Below, piece by piece: positions 21,362 to 33,190 of a DNA stretch of 50,752 nucleotides. The notes beneath the pieces were generated by a model. That model did not search any database. It had not been told where the DNA came from and was given only the letters and a program-made list of their open reading frames with translations. Positions within the stretch are counted from its first letter, which is position 1. Each line of letters begins with the position of its first letter. The stretch is taken from assembly GCA_000827265.1 (NCBI GenBank), contig KN834761.1:941213-991964 (forward strand), in the 5' to 3' direction. The DNA is from Collybiopsis luxurians FD-317 M1 (taxonomy: Eukaryota > Basidiomycota > Agaricomycetes > Agaricales > Omphalotaceae). Made by a program: the position numbers and the translations under genes.

Positions 21362-22590
21362 GTACGTATTGCTAAAATTTTATTAATTCAGCTGCTGAAA
21401 CTATTATATCAAGCAAGCCCAGACATCATGTAGGGACTAGAGGTACACTGACGAGGTTAGAGCTTTGTTCACTCATCACTTACATAGCTTGCTTTCATGC
21501 TCTTTTTTTCTTTTTCTAGTGCCCCATTGTTCATCCCCCATCACTAAATTGTTGAGACAATGATTTACCCTGGTGGGAGTTTGAATGTATATTTATTATT
21601 TAGTGATAAGATAACACAATTTAATCCATTCCATTTGGCTTGCCGTCGCAACATCAAATGATATTCCTGAAGCCAGTATGGTACCACATTCTGAGTGTTT
21701 AGTATGATGCTTTCACTCGGGAAGGAATTGCCAATGTACAAACATTAATTCAACTTTTGATAATTGTTTCTCAAGTCGTAACTTGAATGGTGTGAATTTT
21801 AAATGTATAAATTAATTCTCGATGAACTACAACTCATAGCATGAAATAATACAACTGCGATGGCATAGCCGGTATTTATGGAAACATTGATGGACTGGTC
21901 ATCACTTTGACTCTGCAGTGTCCTGACGGCATCAGGCAAACCCTTCTCTCTATCGGCTTATGATTGTTGCATGGGTGTTGACAAAGTAACTTGAAAATTT
22001 CAAACTCCACTAACTTCACCATACAAAAGTAACTTTATTTACTTTTTTACTTGTGCTTACTTTGAGTGACTTTAGGGCTAAATAATCAATCTAAGTATCT
22101 TCAAGCTCATTGTTCATCATTCCCGTGTGAACAATATTGGGAAAAGTGGTCAAAAAGCAGTACCACATCACATATATTGCTGCCATGGCCTGAAAATGTT
22201 TTTGAGCTTGAATTCTAATGCCATATTGTGCTGGGCATCTGAAAGCTAAATACAATATAAATGCAACAATCTTATGGTCTGTCTTTCATCATGAAAAAGT
22301 CCCTAATGCCCTGGCCACCATGAGTCAATATTGATTGAACTTAGGATCTCACAGACTGATCAGAGTGCCTAGGTTGCTCTGGTACTACAGGCTCTTTCAA
22401 GGTGCCAAGGGACACCCCCCTATTCCTGTGGAAACTCAGTTCATACTGTATTAATCTTAGAATACCTGGTAGACCAAAGGTTGCTTTCAGTAAAAGATAA
22501 GACTTCCCTATTTGAACACAATCTATCTTCTATCAGCATCAGGCTTCAAAATTTAGCCTAAGGCTGAATTTGAGGCTGTAGAGTCAGCCC
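21362..22590. other. AT-rich non-coding; possible TE traces
   Basis: No open frame above about 60 codons. Near 21974 the string GGGTGTTGACAA is shared with 34871, again beside a sequence like AAGTAA, and may be an element end. At 22340-22420 lies a reverse copy of the G-run plus TGTCCCT end seen at 9147. Nothing else is recognised. Confidence 0.35.
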
Positions 22591-23296
22591 ACAAGGTGCC
22601 CATTTGAGCTTGAAAATGCCCTGTTTGAACCCAAAGTGATCCTATGTAAGATACAATAAGCCCTTGTTAAGCTTGAAAAGCCCTAAAGCAGTCCCATTCA
22701 AAATGTAAAGGGCATTTTTTAAACTTGAAAAAGCCTTATTTGAACCTAGAGCAGTCCCATTTCAAACACAAAGGGCACTTGTTAAACTTCAAAAATTCCT
22801 ATTTGAACCTAAAACAGCCCCATTTAAGCTGCAAAAGGGCTCATTTTAAACTTAAAAGAGGCCAATCTGAATTTGTTTGAACCCAAAAGGCCCCTGTTCA
22901 GACTAGGAAGAGGCCCATTTGAATTTATTTGAACCTGAAAGGCCCCTGTTCAGACTGGAAAGAGCCCCATCAAGCTTGCAAGAGAATTCTTTGAACCCAA
23001 ATAAGGCCCATGTAAGCTTGAAAGAAAGTTTTTTCAGCCTGAAGGGGCTCTGTTCAAACATCAAAGAGCCCCATTTGAATTTGAAAGACAGTCCATTTGA
23101 GTTAGAAGAGCTTCGTTTCAACTTAGAAAAGGCTTGTTCAAACTTAAGACAGCCTTAATCAAACCCGAAAGAGCCCTGTGCAAGCTCAGCATAGTCTCAT
23201 TTCAACTTAGAAGAGATTTGTCCAAACTTAAGACAGCTCTGATCAAACCTGAAAGAGCCCTGTATAAGCTCAGCACAGCCTCACTTCAATGTCCTG
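22590..23296. repeat. 21-bp minisatellite encoding heptads (plus strand)
   Basis: About 33 diverged units of about 21 bp, with words such as TTTGAAC, CTTGAAA and GAGCCC recurring. Because 21 bp is seven codons, the plus frame at 22919-23158 reads as heptads: FEPERPL, FRLERAP, SSLQENS, LNPNKAH, VSLKESF and so on, with Leu (or Pro or Ile) at the third place. Near 23140-23290 a four-unit (84-bp) block is duplicated. Open frames run through on both strands (22903-23121 minus as well), so openness may only reflect the repeat. No gene start is evident. Confidence 0.75.
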
Positions 23297-23449
23297 TCGC
23301 ACTTAGTCTTCCAGTTCTCACTTCACATAATTCCAATATTTACAGAGCTCAATTAAGGACTAAATGACTATGCTAATGTAAACAGATAATATAACTGGGA
23401 CTCGAGCGCTCCAACCCTATGAGATTTCACTATTAGCAGCATTTCTGAA

Positions 23450-25546
23450 CTATTTATTGATCGCATTGTCATTCTTCTGTTCGACATCTCCAGCAGGATC
23501 ATTACCATTCCTGTTGTCCAGACCATCTGCCTTGCCGCCTCCCGAACCATCTGTCTTGCCACCTCCCGAACCATCTGTCTTGCTATCTCCTGAACCCAGG
23601 TCTGCAGCTGTTGGTTTCATTTGTAGCACAAAAATGCTCAATGCGGTGTGATTGTATGTCTGAGGAGGGACCACCTCAGGGCCAGCAGTCCTGAAGAGTT
23701 GTTATATGAGCATGCGACAATGTAGATACCAAAAAAAAATACTTACATCATTTGTTCATATAGCTCTGTTTGCAAGAGCTCAACATATGCAGGAGATTTC
23801 TTCTGTATTTCCTCTAGACTTGTCATCACAGCACGGAAACTAGCAGCAAATGAGACATTTGAATCACTGTAGAGAAAAAACTTACTGGCCAGCAAGGTTT
23901 GTGACAGAGAATTCATTCTCTACCTTATATCCCAGAGCAAATTCTTGTAGAGCATGTCCAATCTGTAAGGAACAAGTTACGAGGCAATATTAAACATAGC
24001 AAGACAAAGCTTACCAAAACCATACACATAGCAATAAAAGGTACCGGAACACACTTCTCTTGTTGCAATCGGGACAAGAGAAGCTTGTCTTGCCTCAGTT
24101 TGCCCTCAATGAGATATCCCCATAACAGTATTCCCAACAGCGGCATTCAGAATGGCAGATTGTCCATGGTTCTTTTCTGAAGTCGAAGAACATTATGTGT
24201 ATGACGATGGATGAAAAGTAGACATACCTCCAAATCAACCTCCCCATGGTGATATATTCAATTTTTGAGAAGCCAGTTGACTGCAGAGATCTAACAATAG
24301 CATGAGCACTGGGAGATGGTACACAGAAAGATGACTCAACAATTTCAGTCTGCAAAAGAGACCCCGGAATGTTGTAGAATTGCCCAGTTCTTATACGAGC
24401 TTCTTTCTCAATGTCAAGGTGAATAGACGAGGTCCCGTAGGACATCTGAGAAATAACTTGAAGTTTAGAGTCTACTCAATATAAGCTTATCACTCACAAA
24501 GTGAAGTAGTTGAGCCCTAGTGTCGGGGTTGTCATTGATTTGGGCTATAGATCCCCAAAAGTTTTTCTCCCTACCCTCATTTTCCAGACAGTCCACTTCC
24601 TCTTTGAACATAGGCCAGCATGCAATCTTGTCCTTGGGACACATATTGTCTATGCAGACAGCCACTCAAGTGCAACGTTTGGCAAAAAGTGCAAGTTTTT
24701 CATTCTTGAACTGAGACAATAGCACCTTGCCATTGCTGACCTTGCTTGTCTTTGTTTGGAATTTCATATTTTCAGAAACATCCTCAACTAACATCTGTTA
24801 AAGTAGAATGAATAGTAATTAGATAGGACACAGGGGAAATATGAATACGTGCATTAGATTCATTGCTTCTACTCCCTCCATCCTCTGCAAATTCCCACTT
24901 GCACTCTGGATTGTACGGAAGCTCTTCATCTTCGCTGTTAAACAGCTTTGATCCATCTGGTGGAAAGGTTATCTATTGAGACAACACTCTAATGGAGTAA
25001 CTTACTGTCGTTGCATAACACATCTTGAAGAAAATTGTTCTCCTTGTCATTGAGAATTTCTGGCTTCGTCAGGTTGGCTAGGAGGCGGAATGCGGCTAAG
25101 GTTGAGAGTTACAAAGATTACACTCACTCACCTCCAGGAGAGTCATTGTCAGAAACTACTAAAGTCATTGGTGACCGTACAAGAATGCAAACAAAAAAAG
25201 TGTACTGTGAGGATCTACGTTCTCCATGTCATTGGCAGCCTTCCGTGTTGGAGCTGGCGCAAACTGAGAAAGTGTCATTGGAAAGGTACTAGTGTTGGGA
25301 CCCTTTTTGTGGTCTAAGCTGTCACCTAGGGAAACAGTTTGAGTTTGAAACTACGACCCCAAAAGTGTACTACATTCTACCTTTATCTTTGCATTTCAAC
25401 CTTGAATTTGCCTGAACAATACCAGCTTCAGCATGCTTCAAATGTGGCCTACCACTGTTAGTGTTGGATGTGAATGCACCCAGAACTTCTCTAGTTTGTG
25501 GTTTCTTGCTAGGTTCAAAAGATTGAGCTGGGAACCTTCACTTCAT
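23450..25546 (-). pseudogene. DUF6532-like gene, damaged
   Basis: Minus-strand multi-exon gene. Exon 1 runs 25546-25381: ATG AAG, then TGA, then RFPAQSFEPSKKPQTRE. Later coding pieces include GDSLDHKKGPNTSTFP, LANLTKPEILNDKENN, LFNSEDEELPYNPECKW, then LSQFKNEKLALFAKRC (about 24700), VAVCIDNMCPKDKIACW, the 24445-24230 exon (QFYNIPGSLLQTEIVE), SFAASFRAVMTSLEEI (about 23870-23750) and a last exon at 23697-23450 with three KTDGSGGG-type 8-aa repeats and stop. The ALFAKRC and QFYNIPGSLL region resembles DUF6532, a basidiomycete domain of unknown function, from memory only. In-frame TGAs at 25540-25538 and 24668-24666 look like former CGA codons. The frame also seems broken near 24120. Confidence 0.5.
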
Positions 25547-25630
25547 GGTGAGAGATAGGGAAGGGGAGAATTGAACTCAGTGAAATATTTATAGTCTTCC
25601 AATGATGTTATGACTCAAAAATGAAAGGCA

Positions 25631-28600
25631 CTAATATATTGTTTGATAACTATACTTGCTTTGTAGATTGTTGACAAAAAATGAGTCACATTGTTTGAGG
25701 ATGTTTTGTGTGTCCCAAGCTCTGTCCCAAGCGCTTTTACTGGGAGTGAGCATACAAGTTTGCCAAATGTCCATGAGAGGGATTATGCAGCCTTGGGAAA
25801 GGCCATTAGAATTCTTCACTGGTTCAACATGGTACATGCCTGTATCCTTGTGCAGAGATGCCTTAAAATGAGTAAACCAAGTTACGTATGCCAATGGCTC
25901 TGTTGGCCATTGTAGAGGGGCAGGCTCTCTGAACCTGGTGTGCTCTACATACCGCAGAAGGCAAAAAATAATGCGCAGCCTACCCGCTCTGCATCCTGAC
26001 TGTGATCATCAGCAACACACATATAATTGACAATAGAAATGAGGGTTACCTTGAACAGCAGTGGATTCTGCTTCGTCCATGTCCAATACAATGACTGTGT
26101 CAAATTGTGAGTTGAGACCCTTCTTGGAGATAGGAGTAGCTTTGAGAATCTCCGGTACTGCATCTGAATCATCAAACATGTTGAAGGGTAGCAGTTTGAA
26201 TTGATGCCATATGTCCAATGCGGTAAATGGAAGGGTGCTGCAGAGAGCATGAGGCTTGGACACCCACTGATGAGGAGGAAGAAGCGAGTTCAGATATAGT
26301 TTCAACTCTGGAATGAAACTGAGGGCCGAGTGCATTATCAGTATTCGAGCTAGACTTTTCTTCAGCTCTGCAGGATATTTTGACAAAAACAATTGATTTG
26401 ATGAGGACAAGGAGGCCCCGCCATCCTTTCCAAGGCCCCATTTCTTCCTAAGTTTGCCTTCAAGGCTGAGTTCCTCATCCAAATTTATCTCCTCTGTAAT
26501 GACATCGCAATCCACTGTATTGAGCCAGGATTGGTAAAAATTGTAAGAGGCAATCTTTTCTTGACGGGACAACCACTTGACCATTTGTAGAAAATGGTCT
26601 TGTTTGTTGCTAGACCTCCAGCCTTCCTTAGCAAAATCAATATGCAAGCATTCAAACATTTCAGTATTGTAATTATTGGTAGTACCAAGCCAGCGAATGG
26701 AGTCAATGTAATGCAGAAGGGAGTGGAATTTAGGAATGTTGAAATCTTCCCATGGTCCCGCATCAATGAAATAAGATCTGTACTTGCACCAGGCTTCAAG
26801 TTCCGCTCGCATGTACCCAAGAGTTTCCTCGTCATGAGATGGGTATTGAGCAAGGTGGATAAAATGCAATAGACTCCTACAAGCAATGACACCTCTGGAG
26901 TTGATTTTGCCAACCAGGCAAGACAGTAGAATTCAAGCAATATGTTTTTGCTCTACTCCTGAGACTTGACTGAGAGGAGCAATCCCATTATTGAAATGGC
27001 GCACACTGAAGGCAGGAGGAAGTGACCTGATCCTGCGGTCCAATTCTTCTTCTCCCATTATCTCCTGTATCCAGCCAACAAGATGTTTAAGAACTCCCTG
27101 ATACAACTGGTGAAGAACATCTGGAGCCATGCAGCGGTGTATGTCTACAAGGGGGAATCCCACCCAGAAAGGCTCATATGTTCCGCTGGCAACATCATTC
27201 TCCATGCACAAGGCATGGGCAGTCGTAGCCTTTCTGTGAGAGACGAGTCTTGCCTCTTGAATGACTTCAAAAGTCCATCTCTGCCTTCAAGGTTCACTGG
27301 GTTCAATAAGTTGAAGTTCTGCAGCTTTTTGATGACATTTAGGACATGTTCCATACTTGGTGCAGGTGACGAGGCATTGCTCTGGATAATCAGCAACATA
27401 AGCTGTGAGAATGGGATAGACCCTTCTTGCAGCACCATTGCCTCCTACCATCTCTACGCCTTGTCCTCCAGGATTGCCAGCTGCCTTGAGAGGCTGCAGG
27501 ACAACAGCCATGGATCTGTGAAAAATCTTGTAGTTGCATAGTTGTAAAACTGTTTTAGAAAGGCCCTCTTTTGAGGGTTTGTCCACAGAAAGGTATGCAA
27601 TCAGAACACAAGCCCTAGTACCAGGCTTGCATCGCAGAGACTTTGGGATATTACTGAGGGTGAGGTAAACAGGGTAGGCTGCCTTATTTCTGGAAAATTG
27701 AGTGAGCTGGGTCTTGTCCGATGCAATGATAACAGGAGCTACAGTTCTGCCTTCAGGTATAGCTTCCTCGAAAGATTTTCAGCACACTGAAAGAAACACC
27801 ATATCCCCATACATACCTGTGCTGCATTCCAAAGTCCACCGGTCCACATCTCTGAAAATATCCTCTCCTCCTCAGTCTGCTTTTCACCTCGGAATAATTT
27901 GGCAGGTTTATAAACAAGATCTTTGGCAAAGGCAGGATCTCCCCAGAGGCCTTTGATTGCCTCTGTGGGATCCCAGTGGCGAACAACAAAGTACTCATTG
28001 GGCCTATCCTTGAAAGAAGGGTGTTTTGTATACCATGATCTGCATTGTTCTGGTATTGTATCCACCTTCTGAAGCATAGATTGTGAATTTGCGAATGACA
28101 GCTCTAAGCGATCCTTAACCTTGTTTTTTTTTTTTGAATTCAGTACCATTTGAAGATCAAATGAAAGTAGAGCTACCTGAGGAATCTGCAGCAGCCAGTC
28201 AAAGAACTTCCAAGAGATTTTCTCTTTTATTGCCCACTGGGCCAATTCCCACTCGATGCGACTGTACATACGCCGGATGGGCTGGAGCTTCTGCTTCTCC
28301 AAAAAGTGATTTCCAATGAGCGTGAACCATTGGCTCTCGCCCATAAACCTTCCCTGCACTTGGATGCCATTGGTAAGTTCTCAATTGTGTATCATCATCA
28401 ACAAGGGTATGATGCATATGATGATATGCTGCGGGGGATGGGACAGAGTCAGATGCTGCTTCTCCTGAGACAATGTTGAGGTCTGGATTGGGAATGAAAT
28501 CAAAGATCTCCTCCAGCTCTGAGAAGTCAAAGCTCTCCAGCAATGCTCGTGCAGATGCATCCACAGATTGTGAGAGTAGAGCTTCATTTTCTTTATCTTC

Positions 28601-28945
28601 AAGGTCCTCAACCTGCTCTGTTTCCTCGCTACTAATGCTCACATGGTCGTCCAAGTCAGATCTGTCTTCTTGATCAATGACCATGTCCTTAGATGAAGGC
28701 AAGTTGTCAATGTCCACATTCTGGATCTGGACAGATGGTACTTCTAGAACTGAAGGATGCGGGGAGGAAAGGTTGGCAGCGGCACGAGGCAATTTATGTG
28801 CTGTCTCAGAAAACTGTAGAATGACCTTTTGTTCCTGTTCCACATAATACTGACAATGAGCATCATCTTTCTTCAGTCTAATGTGAGCAGCGCAGTCCTG
28901 AACTCACTTGAATGTCTGCTCGCAAATGAAACATTGAAAAGACAT
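25631..28945 (-). pseudogene. Plavaka-type (KDZ superfamily) DNA transposase, three nonsense codons and one frameshift
   Basis: Cut-and-paste transposase of a fungal DNA transposon. Exons: 28945-27817, 27766-26050 and 25995-25631; introns of 50 and 54 bp fit exactly. About 1,070 codons in total, near full family length. The N-terminus is a zinc-finger-like CFIC...H segment. Family hallmarks follow: RIEWELAQWA, YFVVRHWDPTEAIKGLWGDP, VIIASDKTQLTQFS, TKYGTCPKC, RCMAPDVLHQLYQGVLKHL, KFHSLLHYIDSIRWLGTT, NYNTEMFECLHIDFAK, and the C-terminal EPLAYVTWFTHFK and NILKQCDSFFVNN. TGA codons at 28906-28904, 27289-27287 and 26935-26933 sit where Arg (CGA) is expected, for example HIA-stop-ILLSCLVGK. A single frameshift lies between about 28340 and 28260. 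Non-autonomous at best. Terminal inverted repeats were not located. Confidence 0.88.
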
Positions 28946-29469
28946 GATACGTAGTGGACGAAGACAGGATTTTCTTGAAGGAACAAAAGCTGAAACTTCT
29001 GGAGAGGCTTGTGCTTGGTAGACACAGATAAAAGGACCTGGGGTAGTTCAGGGAAGACAATGTAGAACAACAGGATATCAAAAGCTGAACTTCTGAGACT
29101 TCCGGTGAGTAGACTTGAACTTGAGTTTTTCCTAATCAGTTAAAGGCTTTCCAAAAGAGAAAAAGACAGAATAGTGGTGTGTCTCCTGCAAGGCTTATGC
29201 TTGGGGAAGATGCTGACTAGTAAGATGGATAAAGTAAGATGAAAAGTATGCAAAGCCAGAAGCGCCCAGTGTGAACTTTATAAGTGCCTTTGGCACTCAT
29301 CGGCACTCATCAACTTATCATACAGTTCCTTTCTAGGCAATTTTTGGGTATGTGGACCAGACTATAATTGTTACAAAGACTAAACCTTCCTAACAGTACA
29401 GTAAAGATAAGTAATATGACTCTCCAAATCATATCCTAAGTCTGTATTTGTCAAATGTAAATCGATAAT
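28946..29469. other. Non-coding gap between transposase and deaminase-like gene
   Basis: About 520 bp with no open frame of note. It would hold the 5' end of the Plavaka element, but I did not find a terminal inverted repeat or target-site duplication by eye. Confidence 0.35.
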
Positions 29470-31425
29470 CAATCGGCACTGTACTGCAATATTGCAGGAG
29501 AGATGGCCATGTACATTATCTTCCCACTCAGGGGGCATTTCAGGTCCAACTTGTGATTTTGGATAACCTCGAGAAGACTGTTGCAAAGCTTGCGCAATGT
29601 GTGGTCAGGAACACCAAAAGGAGGTATTCAGGGAAGAAAGGCAGAGTGTTTTCTGGGAAACACTAAATACAGCTTGTTGTTCTGGCACTCGAGGTCTTCT
29701 TTCAACATCCAACAGAGGCAGCAACACTTGTTGTCAGTGCAGACAGGGAGTTCAATGGCCTGTGTAATGAAAGTCAGAGAATCAGTACCTGAGTTGAATG
29801 AGACAAGATGATGTTACTCGCAGTTGAAAATATTTCATCGGCAGGTTCATGGTAAGTGTATCCAATTAAAGCTGCTTCTGCATGGATAGTGGCACAGCAA
29901 GCCATTTCCCAAAGCTGAGCAATTATTTTGGGGTCCAGAGGGTGAGGCAAAATCTCGTCGAGAACAGTGATAACTTCCTGATCGCTGCATTCAGAAAGCC
30001 CGACAACGTCAGAGCAATATTGATCAATATGAAGAGTCCTGTCATTGAAATATCTTGGGAAGTGATTCCATAAAGAGATGCTTGATGTATAATAGCTCGT
30101 AACCTTACAGAGCAGTTGCAAAGCATGCACTGCAGATGTTTCATGAGCTTCTTGGATGAACACTAGAAAGGGGGGAAGAAATGAATAGTTGACAAAATGA
30201 GGATAAAACTTACACTTGGAGTAATCAAGCGATTGTCAGTCCACTAGCCTTGAACCACTGGCACTCCGATTTGGGGCTGCCCAATGTGAGCAAATGGACC
30301 GACAGGGAATACGTGAAATGCATCTGGTCATCCTTTTGGTATAACCAGTTTGCTTCTCTGCATGAGACATAAATGGAAGATACTATAGAAGGAACTGGAA
30401 TCAAAATGTACCAGCAGCCACAAGCTCCCGGTGAAACTGTGGGACAGGGAGGGAGAAGAGATGCTCGAGAACTCATCATAGCGTGTGCAGAGTGGCAATC
30501 AGCAGGGTGATACTTTGAGTGCTGATTCGCCCAGGCGAGGTTGATATTACCCTCCATACCAAACCATTGGCATCAGTTTGGGAAGGTACAGTCTCAAGCA
30601 ATTCCTTTTCAAGTTGCAACCAGATATGTTTGAACAATGTGATCCAGTTGTTAATATTAGATTTGTTGAGTGAGTACTTGTATTCCCCCCGATCCTGAAC
30701 TACTGTGCTGTCTGCTCCCACAAACTTGTTCACTAGTCTATATTCAAGCTCCTCCAACTTAATGCTGAAGGAACATGACCAAAGAACTTCGAGTTCCAAA
30801 ATTGATTCGAGGCAATTTTCAATAATAGTAAATGGCAACATCCCCCATTGCTCACAGAACATTTTGACCCACAAGCCAAGATTCCCAAAAGCTCGACGAT
30901 GGATAAAAAAAACAAACTTGCCAAGATATTCAGCTCAATTTGCCAATTGCATGTAGCTGAGGACATTGAAGATGTCCCATGTGTGTACTTCCATGGTGTC
31001 ATCACTGAGTGAGGATCAAGCTAAATAATGTTGACCAAAGCATGAGAACAAACATTACCTATTCTCATTGTCCCAGTTATCAATGATATAATTCCCCTCT
31101 TTGGATCTGGTTTGAATTGTCGCAGGCAGCAGTTTTGGGGTCCTTGGCACTTAACACGAGCGTTGTGCTTGGCTGAAGAGCAACCTGTGTCTTCTGAAAA
31201 CACAATGCATCTGATGGACCTGGCATCAATGTGACCCACAACAGCATTGATGAGTGGGTGTCCGATGTTAAGCAGAGTGGAAATGCAACTTAGCATGAGC
31301 GGTTCGTCAGCTTTGAGTTTCTGGAACTCTGACTCCAACAGCCCTGTTTCCTTTACACAACTGAGATAAGACGAAAGGAGGAATATGTCTGTGGTGAGAC
31401 TGTTGCTGAGTGGTTCATCTAGCAT
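29470..31425 (-). pseudogene. Basidiomycete HAE/CxxC deaminase-like protein, damaged
   Basis: Minus-strand gene of a family abundant in agaricomycetes, probably the OTT_1508-like deaminase group of the cytidine deaminase fold (family placement from memory). Exon 1 from 31425 starts MLDEPLSNSLTTDIFLLSSY and includes QFKPDPKRGI. Then about 30874-30550 reads WSCSFSIKLEELEYRLVNKF, DSTVVQDRGEYKYSLNKSN and NNWITLFKHIWLQLEKELLE. About 30163-29800 ends MACCATIHAEAALIGYTYHE, giving the zinc-binding HAE motif. About 29755-29640 reads IELPVCTDNKCCCLCWML, giving the paired cysteines (CxxC). A TGA at 29630-29628 follows HSAFLP, where relatives carry Trp, and coding-like sequence continues to about 29475. 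Another TGA at 30937-30935 is likely. Both catalytic motifs survive. Whether it deaminates nucleic acid or bases is unknown. Confidence 0.55.
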
Positions 31426-31789
31426 GTTGGGGGTTGAAGCGATGAATTGAATTTGATGGTTCCGACCAAGCCCAATTCAAGTGATCATGTAATTGTACGC
31501 AATCTCATGCTGCGACTCAACTTCTTCAAGTTATTCAGACATACTGAGTATTATTCATATCAGGGATGAGAGGCTGGCACATAATTACAGACAATAAGCA
31601 AAGCACTAATTGCCCTAAGAGCAATCATTTAATGTTTCCTGTGCCAAATGTACACATTTACCAATCATGTCATCAGTAAATCTCAAATGTCGCTGTGCAC
31701 AGTCAGTTAGGACTGACCCAGATTCAATGATGTGCTAAAGTTGCCATAGTGTATGATTCCGCAGTTGTGGCCATTAGACTGAAAGGGGA
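31426..31789. other. Non-coding spacer, nothing recognised
   Basis: About 360 bp between the deaminase-like gene start and the FAS beta fragment, with stops in all frames. It would contain the promoter of the deaminase-like gene; no clear TATA element was identified. Confidence 0.35.
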
Positions 31790-33190
31790 CCTAAAATTGA
31801 AAGTGTTTTTACAACGACACACTGCATAGTGATACCTCAGTAGAAAATGACATCGACAATGGCAGAGATAGCAAGGGCATCTGCAATGGATGCCAGCGCG
31901 GAATATTCACCCAGAGAGTTACCGGCGAAAGCACAATCATTCTCAATGAATACTTTCAACCACATGTCCTCGAAAGCCTCCTTTTCAGAGACCACAGGAG
32001 CAATTTGAGTGAATTGAGTAGCGAAAAGCAGACCATTAGGATGACTGAAAGTATTTTGTGCATGCGGATGTCAATGTTGGCAAACAGGGGAAGAGTCTTG
32101 ACGTAGCCGTCCTTGTCTATGGTATCGTAGGACATATCCATGTAGCATTGACAAGTAGCCTGTCTTTTAATACCACCAAAGTGAATGGTCTCCTCTGCGG
32201 GGTTGTCCTTGACAATTTCAAGGATAGAGAAGCTGTAGACAGCACAAAGATGCTTGTCATTGCCATCCAAAACAGCACAAGCAGCGGGGGATACCGGGCT
32301 ATGCGAACCTTGCCCAGTGAAGACATAGGCAGTTGTGGGTTGGGAAACTTCCGCTGAGCCCTCAGTCATCTTCTCACTGAGTGCGTTCACAGTCTCAATC
32401 TTCACAACAATGTTCCCGTCGCACATACCAATGTGGCAAATGTTGACAGTGAGTTTCTAACCAGGAAGGACCATGCCAATGAAAGAGACATCATAGCTGA
32501 AGATACAATATTCAACATCTAAAACAAGAAGAAAAGGAGGGTCACATACAAAAGGACTCACTCAGGATGACCCTTAGCGACAACATTCTCAATGTATTTG
32601 TGAGTCGCAGCGGATGACCACAAGCCATGGGTAATGGTGCCAGAAAGACCAGCGTAGCAAGAGAAGTAAGCATTGATGTGAATGGGGTTGAAATTGCCCA
32701 AAATCCCAGAGTATGGTAAGAGGGGACCAGAACAACATTGATCCCTCAGTGGTAGTGAGTTTGTATCCCTCATTGGCGAGAGGGACAGTCTGACCTTGAG
32801 GAGTTCTGTGGCATTGGAGATACGAGACAACCGAGTTTCCATGCACATCATCAACCTGGAACTCAATGGTTCTGACCTTCTACAAGTTCTTCAACTGATC
32901 CCAAATGAAGATCTCATCGGTGACTGAAAATTCACAGAAAGAGACTCGGTCCTTGAACAAAACAGCAGACTGCATGCAGAAGGTGAGTGGGACTCCAGGA
33001 ACAAGAGGTTTTGAGTCATCTTCCCAGTTGAACCACTCTTTTGACTGCAAGACACTGACATCAGCTTCAGTGGCCAACGTCACAATGTAGTCAGGCTCTT
33101 TGGTAGTTTTGAAAGTATTTTTGTAGTCAGTGAAGATGCCACAGTACAGGAATCACTACTGCGGAGCTGGAATTTCAGGGCCTAGAAAGA
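31790..33190 (-). pseudogene. Fatty acid synthase beta subunit, internal fragment
   Basis: FAS beta (FAS1 type) carries the hot-dog dehydratase and malonyl/palmitoyl transferase (MPT) domains of cytosolic fatty acid synthesis. Only an internal piece is present. Pieces in order: TLATEADVSVLQSKEWFNW (33083), DEIFIWDQLKNL with a TAG next, FQVDDVHGNSVVSYLQ, a frameshift near 32700, NFNPIHINAYFSCYAGLSG and THGLWSSAATHKYIENVV (hot-dog region), then AYVFTGQGSHSP at about 32330 and TIHFGGIKRQAT, and finally FAGNSLGEYSALASIADALA. The last is the MPT nucleophile motif, usually GHSLGEY, here with Asn for His. A TGA at 31839-31837 replaces the expected Arg in FY-R-GITMQ. No N-terminal acetyltransferase or enoyl reductase and no further C-terminal part was seen. 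A duplicated, dead fragment. Confidence 0.85.

Noticed and set aside
22903..23121. Minus-strand gene in the minisatellite
   Set aside because: Openness on both strands is a property of the 21-bp repeat; there is no start context or flanking exons.
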